DNA from: JBGYPP01 sp041838515
GTDB lineage: Bacteria; Bacillota; Clostridia; Lachnospirales; Lachnospiraceae
NCBI GenBank assembly: GCA_041838515.1
Contig: JBGYPP010000037.1
Span: 1-26,230 of the forward strand
Length of the DNA: 26,230 nucleotides
Direction of reading: 5' to 3'
The position numbers and the translations under genes are program-made. Shown here piece after piece: positions 21,458-26,230 of this stretch; the stretch's first letter is position 1; every line of letters starts with the position of its first letter. The notes under the pieces were generated by a model. It saw nothing but the letters and a program-made list of their open reading frames with translations, did no database searches and was not told the origin of the DNA.

Positions 21458-22456
21458 ATGGTGCGTTTGGAAAATGAGTATCTGCGGGTGGATGTGGCCA
21501 GGTTGGGCGCTCAGCTGCAGAGCCTGTGGGATAAGCAGGCGGACAGGGAATACCTCTGGAACGGGGATGCCGCCTTTTGGCACAACCGCTCGCCTCTTCT
21601 GTTTCCTGTCATAGGCATGATGCGGGATGGCACATATCTGCACCAGGGCAAGGAGTATGTTATGTGCCGCCATGGCTTTGCCAGGGATTACACTTTTAGA
21701 CTTAACTACCCTTCGGAAATGCCAAATACGGAGCAGCCCAGGGGCTGTGGAGAGGCATCCGGCCAAATAACGCTTATTCATATGGGGAAGGAGGCGGCTC
21801 TGACTCTAGAGGATAATGCGGATACCCGGGAGCTGTACCCCTTTTCCTTTAGCCTGGAGAGCCATTATCGACTGGAGGGGAGGCGGCTGTTGGTTGAGTG
21901 GACCGTGCGCAACCCAGGAGAGGAGAGTTTGTATTTTGCCATAGGAGGGCATCCCGGCTTCTTTTGCCCTCCGGCAGGAAAAAGAGGCCTGCCGGAGGGG
22001 CATCGCAGCGAATGTTATGCCAAGCTGCTGGGAGCCGGAGAGGCGGGCAGCCTGGAGGCTTTGGTGATCACGGGGCAAGCCTTGGTAGGCGCAGGCATAC
22101 GGGAGCTGCCCATAGGCCGTTCCCTGGGCCAGCCGGACGAATTGTTGCCCTTGAGCAAGGGAATATTCGCCCAAGAGGCCTTATTGTTTGAAAATCAGAT
22201 TCACGGCATATCTCTCTTCGACAAGGACCAGAGGGAGTACATACGGGTGACCGGAGATGCGCCCATATGGGGGCTTTGGTCTGTGGCCGACGATCAGGCT
22301 CCCTTTGTCTGCATAGAGCCATGGTGGGGCTGCTGTGACAGCGAGGCGGGTTCCAAGGAGCTGGCAGAAAAGAAGTATATCAATGCCGTGGCGCCGGGCG
22401 GGCAGTGGAAAGGCGGTTATGCCATAGAAATCATGGGAAGCGCTTATGCCGAATAA
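21458..22456 (+). CDS. Aldose 1-epimerase family protein (GalM/LacX-like)
   Basis: These enzymes interconvert alpha and beta anomers of sugars. The 332-residue protein has family blocks in order: LGAQLQSLWDK, LLFPVIGMM, CRHGFARD (first catalytic His), FAIGGHPGFFCP (second His), and CIEPWWGCCD with the catalytic Glu, the LacX-type ending. There is no signal peptide, so it is cytosolic. AAGGAG lies 9 bases before the ATG. It follows the DeoR gene by 19 bases and overlaps the next gene by 11 bases. Context suggests it may supply the right anomer of fucose or rhamnose, but the substrate is not shown by sequence. Confidence 0.88.
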   Translation: MVRLENEYLRVDVARLGAQLQSLWDKQADREYLWNGDAAFWHNRSPLLFPVIGMMRDGTYLHQGKEYVMCRHGFARDYTFRLNYPSEMPNTEQPRGCGEASGQITLIHMGKEAALTLEDNADTRELYPFSFSLESHYRLEGRRLLVEWTVRNPGEESLYFAIGGHPGFFCPPAGKRGLPEGHRSECYAKLLGAGEAGSLEALVITGQALVGAGIRELPIGRSLGQPDELLPLSKGIFAQEALLFENQIHGISLFDKDQREYIRVTGDAPIWGLWSVADDQAPFVCIEPWWGCCDSEAGSKELAEKKYINAVAPGGQWKGGYAIEIMGSAYAE

Positions 22457-23735
22457 ACGAAGGGAGGATACGCCCCAGTCCTTTATATTGGAGCAGATCA
22501 AGGATAGGCCTGTAGATAGGAAAAAGCTGGTGCAAAAAACCCTGGGGACTTTGGCGCTGGCCTTTTTCTTTGGTCTGGTGGCCAGCCTGGCCTTTTGGAT
22601 CGTGGGGCCACTGGCCAGCCGCCTGATGTCCCAGTCCAGGGAGCCGGAATTGGTGTATCTGGAGGAGGGGGAGGCGGTGGAAAATCTGCCCCAGACCACG
22701 GAGCCGGTGCTGGGAGAAAGCCTGGCCCCTGAGGAGGCCTTATGGCCGGAGAAGTTGGATCTAGCCCATCAAAGACAGTTGTATGGAGCGCTGTCCGCCT
22801 TTGTGGAGGAGAGAAAGGCCTCTCTGGTAGAAATCTATCATCCGGAAGCCCATTCGTCCGGTCTGCACCTGGGTGAGGAGAAGCCGGCAGGACATAGCGG
22901 CATCGTGCTGGCCAATAATGGGCTGGAGCTGCTGCTGTTGGCAGATACCTCCCTATTGGAAGAGTCCGGACTATATATAGCCCGCTTTTCCACCGGGGAG
23001 GAGGCGCCGGCCACCAGAAAAAAAACAGACAATCAGACACAATTATCTGTGTTGGCTGTGAATTTGGAGGATTTGGACAGCCAGTCCCTGGTGGACAGGA
23101 TAGTGCCGGTGGAATGGGCCAACAGCCATATACCTGTGCTGCCGGGTACGCCGGTGGTGGCACTGGGCAGCCCTCTGGGCATGGTGGGTTCGCTGGGATA
23201 TGGAGTGGTGTCCTATAGAGAGGATCTGGCCATGGCGGATACGGCACTCTCATACCTGATTATGGATATACATGTGGGTCTGCCCCCAACCGGAGCCCTG
23301 TTTAACTTGCAGGGCCAGCTGCTGGGCATATTGACCCATGGAAAAAAAACCGGGGATCTGCGACAGTTTCTGGGCGCTTATGGCATAGCGGAGATCAAAA
23401 AAAGGGTAGAAGCCCTGGCCAATGGGAAAAACCTGCCTTATCTGGGCATAAGGGGGGAGAGCGTGTCCAAACAGGCCAACAGGATGCAGGGTGTGCCTGA
23501 GGGAGTGTTTGTCAGCCATGTGGACATGGAGTCCCCGGCTATGCTGGTGGGCATACAGAAGGGGGATGTGCTGGTGGCTGCAGACGGAAAGCCCTTTGCC
23601 TCCTGGGAGGAATATGTGGCCTGGCTATTGGAGCAAAACCCCGGCCAGGAGGTGGAGCTGACGGTGCAGAGGCAGGTGCAGGGAGTGTACAGAGGTCTTA
23701 GCCTGTCGGTGGAGATAGGGACAAACTCCTATTAG
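22446..23735 (+). CDS. Membrane-anchored HtrA-like protein with PDZ domain, catalytically dead
   Basis: The 429-residue protein has the layout of a DegP/HtrA serine protease: cytosolic N terminus, one membrane segment at about residues 33-57 (LGTLALAFFFGLVASLAFWIV), an acidic linker, a trypsin-like domain, and a C-terminal PDZ domain (LGIRGESVSKQAN, VFVSHVDMESPAMLVGIQKGDVLVAADGKPF). The late part keeps the fold markers VVALGSPLGM and LFNLQGQLLGIL. The serine motif GNSGGP is replaced by GLPPTGAL, and no TxxHV histidine motif is found. It is therefore probably a non-proteolytic scaffold or sensor facing the outside. The ATG lies inside the previous gene's end. Function unknown. Confidence 0.83.
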   Translation: MPNKRREDTPQSFILEQIKDRPVDRKKLVQKTLGTLALAFFFGLVASLAFWIVGPLASRLMSQSREPELVYLEEGEAVENLPQTTEPVLGESLAPEEALWPEKLDLAHQRQLYGALSAFVEERKASLVEIYHPEAHSSGLHLGEEKPAGHSGIVLANNGLELLLLADTSLLEESGLYIARFSTGEEAPATRKKTDNQTQLSVLAVNLEDLDSQSLVDRIVPVEWANSHIPVLPGTPVVALGSPLGMVGSLGYGVVSYREDLAMADTALSYLIMDIHVGLPPTGALFNLQGQLLGILTHGKKTGDLRQFLGAYGIAEIKKRVEALANGKNLPYLGIRGESVSKQANRMQGVPEGVFVSHVDMESPAMLVGIQKGDVLVAADGKPFASWEEYVAWLLEQNPGQEVELTVQRQVQGVYRGLSLSVEIGTNSY

Positions 23736-23747
23736 AGAGGATGGCAT

Positions 23748-24689
23748 ATGCAATATATCAAGGACATGCGAGAGGGCGGACGGGTACACGATATCTACCT
23801 GTGCAAGCATAAGGCTGCAGCTGTGACCAAGACGGGCAAGCCCTATGAGAATGTGATCTTGCAGGACAAGACCGGCAGCCTGGACGCCAAAATCTGGGAT
23901 CCCAACAGTCCCGGCATAGGGGATTTTGATGCTATGGAGTATGTGGAGGTCTGCGGAGATCTGACCAGTTTTCAGGGCGTTCTGCAATTGAGCATAAAGA
24001 GAGCCAGAGTCTGCCGGGAGGGGGAGTATGACCCGGCGGAGTATGTGCCGGTTTCCTCCCGGGATATACAGCAGATGTACCAGGAGCTAAAGGCGGTCAT
24101 CGCCAGCCTGCAATACCCCGGCGCAAAGGCCCTGATGGAGGCTATATTTATAGAGGATCAGGATTTTGCCAAGCGCTTTTGCCAGTCCTCTGCGGCGAAG
24201 AGCGTGCATCACGGCTTTGTGGGAGGACTGCTGGAGCATACGCTAAATGTGTTGGAGATTTGCCAGTTCCTGTGCAAGAAATATGATTTTCTCAACAGGG
24301 ATCTGCTGCTCTGTGCGGCCATGTGTCATGACCTGGGTAAGGTGATGGAGCTGTCGCCCTTTCCCCATAACGATTACACGGATCAGGGGCAATTGCTGGG
24401 GCATATTATGATGGGCAGTTTTCACATAGGGAAAAAGGCCGAATCCCTGCCTCAGGCGGCTCCGGCCTTCGTGGCGCAGCTGCAGCACTGCGTACTCTCC
24501 CATCATGGCAAACTGGAGTTTGGATCTCCCAAAACCCCATCCATAGTGGAGGCTGTGGCCCTGAGCCATGCGGATGATATGGATGCGAAGCTGCAAACCT
24601 TTAAGGAGTACCTGGATGCCAAGGGGGGTAAGGGCTGGCTGGGATACAATCGTTTGTTTGAGAGCAATTTGCGGGTGACAGAATGGTAG
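23748..24689 (+). CDS. yhaM: 3'-5' exoribonuclease YhaM family
   Basis: YhaM degrades short RNAs from the 3' end in Firmicutes. The 313-residue protein has an N-terminal OB-fold (ENVILQDKTGSLDAKIWD, YVEVCGDLTSFQGVLQLSI) and a C-terminal HD domain with the metal ligands KSVHHGFVGGLLEHTLNV, CHDLGKV, LSHHGKLEFGSP and LSHADDMDAKL. Length matches the family. AGAGAGGATGG precedes the ATG. It follows the HtrA-like gene by 12 bases and overlaps the methyltransferase gene by 7 bases. A role in RNA turnover unrelated to the microcompartment is likely. Confidence 0.93.
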   Translation: MQYIKDMREGGRVHDIYLCKHKAAAVTKTGKPYENVILQDKTGSLDAKIWDPNSPGIGDFDAMEYVEVCGDLTSFQGVLQLSIKRARVCREGEYDPAEYVPVSSRDIQQMYQELKAVIASLQYPGAKALMEAIFIEDQDFAKRFCQSSAAKSVHHGFVGGLLEHTLNVLEICQFLCKKYDFLNRDLLLCAAMCHDLGKVMELSPFPHNDYTDQGQLLGHIMMGSFHIGKKAESLPQAAPAFVAQLQHCVLSHHGKLEFGSPKTPSIVEAVALSHADDMDAKLQTFKEYLDAKGGKGWLGYNRLFESNLRVTEW

Positions 24690-26128
24690 AAAGCAGGCTT
24701 ATGTTTACAAAAAATCAGATTGTGGAGCTGAATATTACAGATATGGGGCAAAATGGGGAGGGCGTAGGCCGTGTGGACGGATATGCCCTTTTTGTCAAGG
24801 ATGCTGTGGAGGGGGATAGGGTGCGGGCAAAGATCACCAAATGCACGCCCAGCTATGGATTTGCCAGGCTGGAGAAAGTGCTGGAGGCCTCGCCCCACAG
24901 GGTGGAGCCGGCCTGCCCCATAGCCCGGCCCTGCGGCGGCTGCCAATTGCAGGCTATGGCGTATCCGGCCCAGGTGGCATGGAAGGAAAGACAGTTGTAT
25001 TCCTGTCTGGAGCGTATAGGCGGGTTCTCCAAGGAGGTGCTGGAGGAGGCGCGGCAGCCTATGGTAGCCATGGAAGTGCCTTTCCGTTATAGAAATAAGA
25101 GCCAGTTCCCCATAGGTGTGGATAAGGACGGCTATCTATGCGGCGGATTTTACGCCGGCCGCACCCATGTCATCGTGCCTGTGGAGGATTGCTGGCTGAG
25201 CCATGCTTCCCATGGGAGAATCTTGGAGGCGCTGCTCTCCCATATGGAGAAATATGCTGTGCTGCCCTATGACGAAAAATCAGGCAGGGGATGGGTGCGG
25301 CATCTGCTGATTCGGGAGAACCGTGCCGGGGAGGTATTGGTCTGTCTGGTGATCAATGGAAAAAAGAAGCCGGGCACTGTGTGGATGCCGGTGCTGGAAT
25401 CTCTGGTGGATGAGATCTCCAAGGTTGCGCCCCTGGTTGGTCTGTGTGTCAACGAGAATACCAGGCGGGATAATGTGATTATGGGGGAGGTCAGCCATAC
25501 CCTATGGGGAGAGGGGCGCTTGGAGGATACCATATGCCTGGAGCAGGAGAGGGAGGGCGTATTTGCGCCTGTGGGGCAGGAGCTAAGCTTTTCCCTCTCC
25601 CCTAGTTCTTTTTTTCAGGTCAATGCCAAGCAGATGCCCAAATTGTATGGGTTGGCGGTGGAGTATGCGGAACTGGGGCCAGAGGATACGGTCATAGACC
25701 TCTACTGCGGTATAGGCACCATATCCCTCTTTCTGGCGCAGAGGGCAAAAATGGTCTATGGAGTGGAGTGGTCGGCGGAGGCTGTGGAGGATGCCCGGCG
25801 CAATGCCCAGAAAAACGGCATAAGCAATGTGCGTTTTATGGCAGGGGATGCAGACAAAGCTCTGGCGGATTTGGCCAGCCAGGGCATAAGGGGAAATACG
25901 GTGGTTTTGGATCCTCCCCGGAGGGGCTGCGATGCCTCAGTGTTGGAGAAATTGCTGGAGATGGCCCCGGAGCGCATAGTATATGTCAGTTGCAATCCTG
26001 CGGCTCTGGCCCGGGACCTGGCCAGGCTGGCCCAGGGGGGATATAGGATGGAGCGGGTCCGGGGGGTGGACCAGTTTGGGCAGACGGGGCATGTGGAGAC
26101 AGTCGTGTTGATGTCAAAGGTAAAATAG
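24683..26128 (+). CDS. rlmD: 23S rRNA (uracil-5-)-methyltransferase, RlmD/RlmCD type
   Basis: The enzyme methylates a uracil C5 in 23S rRNA using SAM. The 481-residue protein has an N-terminal TRAM domain (ELNITDMGQNGEGVGRVDG), an iron-sulfur motif CPIARPCGGC with a later cysteine in EDCWLS, and the methyltransferase domain with FFQVNAKQM, VIDLYCGIGTISLFL, VLDPPRRGCD and the catalytic cysteine in YVSCNPAALARDL. In low-GC Gram-positives a single enzyme may modify two sites, so the exact uracil is uncertain. ATG 24683 overlaps the yhaM stop; an ATG at 24701 would remove six residues. Both have weak RBS sites. Confidence 0.93.
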   Translation: MVESRLMFTKNQIVELNITDMGQNGEGVGRVDGYALFVKDAVEGDRVRAKITKCTPSYGFARLEKVLEASPHRVEPACPIARPCGGCQLQAMAYPAQVAWKERQLYSCLERIGGFSKEVLEEARQPMVAMEVPFRYRNKSQFPIGVDKDGYLCGGFYAGRTHVIVPVEDCWLSHASHGRILEALLSHMEKYAVLPYDEKSGRGWVRHLLIRENRAGEVLVCLVINGKKKPGTVWMPVLESLVDEISKVAPLVGLCVNENTRRDNVIMGEVSHTLWGEGRLEDTICLEQEREGVFAPVGQELSFSLSPSSFFQVNAKQMPKLYGLAVEYAELGPEDTVIDLYCGIGTISLFLAQRAKMVYGVEWSAEAVEDARRNAQKNGISNVRFMAGDADKALADLASQGIRGNTVVLDPPRRGCDASVLEKLLEMAPERIVYVSCNPAALARDLARLAQGGYRMERVRGVDQFGQTGHVETVVLMSKVK

Positions 26129-26163
26129 GGATAGCCGTCAAAAGGCTTGAAATAAAGGGTTTT

Positions 26164-26213
26164 AAGACCAAAGGTAGCATTTTTGAGTGCTGCTTTTGGT
26201 CTTTCTTTTTCTT
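26164..26213 (+). terminator. Intrinsic terminator after the rlmD gene
   Basis: Bases 26164-26179 pair with 26188-26204 to form a long stem of about 16 pairs (AAGACCAAA with TTTGGTCTT at the base) and a T-rich loop. A T-rich tail (26202-26213) follows. It would close the transcript that includes the regulator, epimerase, HtrA-like, yhaM and methyltransferase genes. Bases 26214-26230 show nothing further. Confidence 0.88.
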
Positions 26214-26230
26214 GTCGGTGGAAACCTATC

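Overview
The window looks like chromosomal DNA of an anaerobic, probably gut-associated Clostridia-type Firmicute. It is GC-rich but makes heavy use of the AUA isoleucine codon. Support comes from the gene families (YhaM exoribonuclease, ECF-type ThiW, CytX, DUF4256, an IS3-like transposase start, and a B12-independent glycyl-radical microcompartment) and from strong Shine-Dalgarno sites and tight operons. No genus can be assigned from the sequence alone. There are no rRNA, tRNA or CRISPR loci, and only the tip of one IS element at the left edge.

Layout. (1) 1-116: end of an IS3-like insertion sequence reading leftwards, with a hairpin that hides its own ribosome binding site. (2) 153-2682: a promoter, uvrC, and a DUF4256 gene. 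(3) 2692-7278: a TPP-riboswitch-controlled thiamine salvage operon, thiW-cytX-thiM-thiE-thiD. It covers uptake of the thiazole and HMP moieties, their kinases and the joining enzyme; no de novo genes are present. It ends at a terminator shared with a convergent PHP-family phosphoesterase gene (7261-8007, minus strand). (4) 8128-20630: a complete glycyl-radical-enzyme bacterial microcompartment (GRM) locus for 1,2-propanediol made from deoxy-sugars (fucose/rhamnose). (5) 20671-26213: a DeoR-type regulator, an aldose-1-epimerase-like gene, an HtrA-like membrane protein that has lost its protease residues, YhaM, and an RlmD-type rRNA methyltransferase, closed by a strong terminator.

How the GRM locus works (inference from named families). 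A class II aldolase splits fuculose/rhamnulose-1-phosphate into DHAP and lactaldehyde. Lactaldehyde is reduced to 1,2-propanediol, which the glycyl radical dehydratase (activated by its radical SAM partner) converts to propionaldehyde. PduP-type aldehyde dehydrogenase and PduL take the aldehyde to propionyl-phosphate, and the zinc alcohol dehydrogenase reduces part of it to propanol and recycles NADH. Four enzymes (aldolase, AldDH, ADH, PduL) carry recognisable encapsulation peptides. The shell is encoded by five single-domain BMC-H proteins, one EutN-type pentamer and one PduT-type trimer with Cys38. A PduS-like iron-sulfur flavoprotein can pair with that trimer to move electrons across the shell.

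Points most worth following: a helically phased CCACATAA array at the dehydratase promoter, with a related motif inverted in a second internal promoter; an activase without the usual ferredoxin-like cluster insert; CxxC-bearing linkers next to two encapsulation peptides; a shell protein with two plausible starts, one giving a 55-residue charged N-terminal arm; a G10 tract in thiD that adds a glycine to a conserved motif; and the HtrA-like pseudoprotease.
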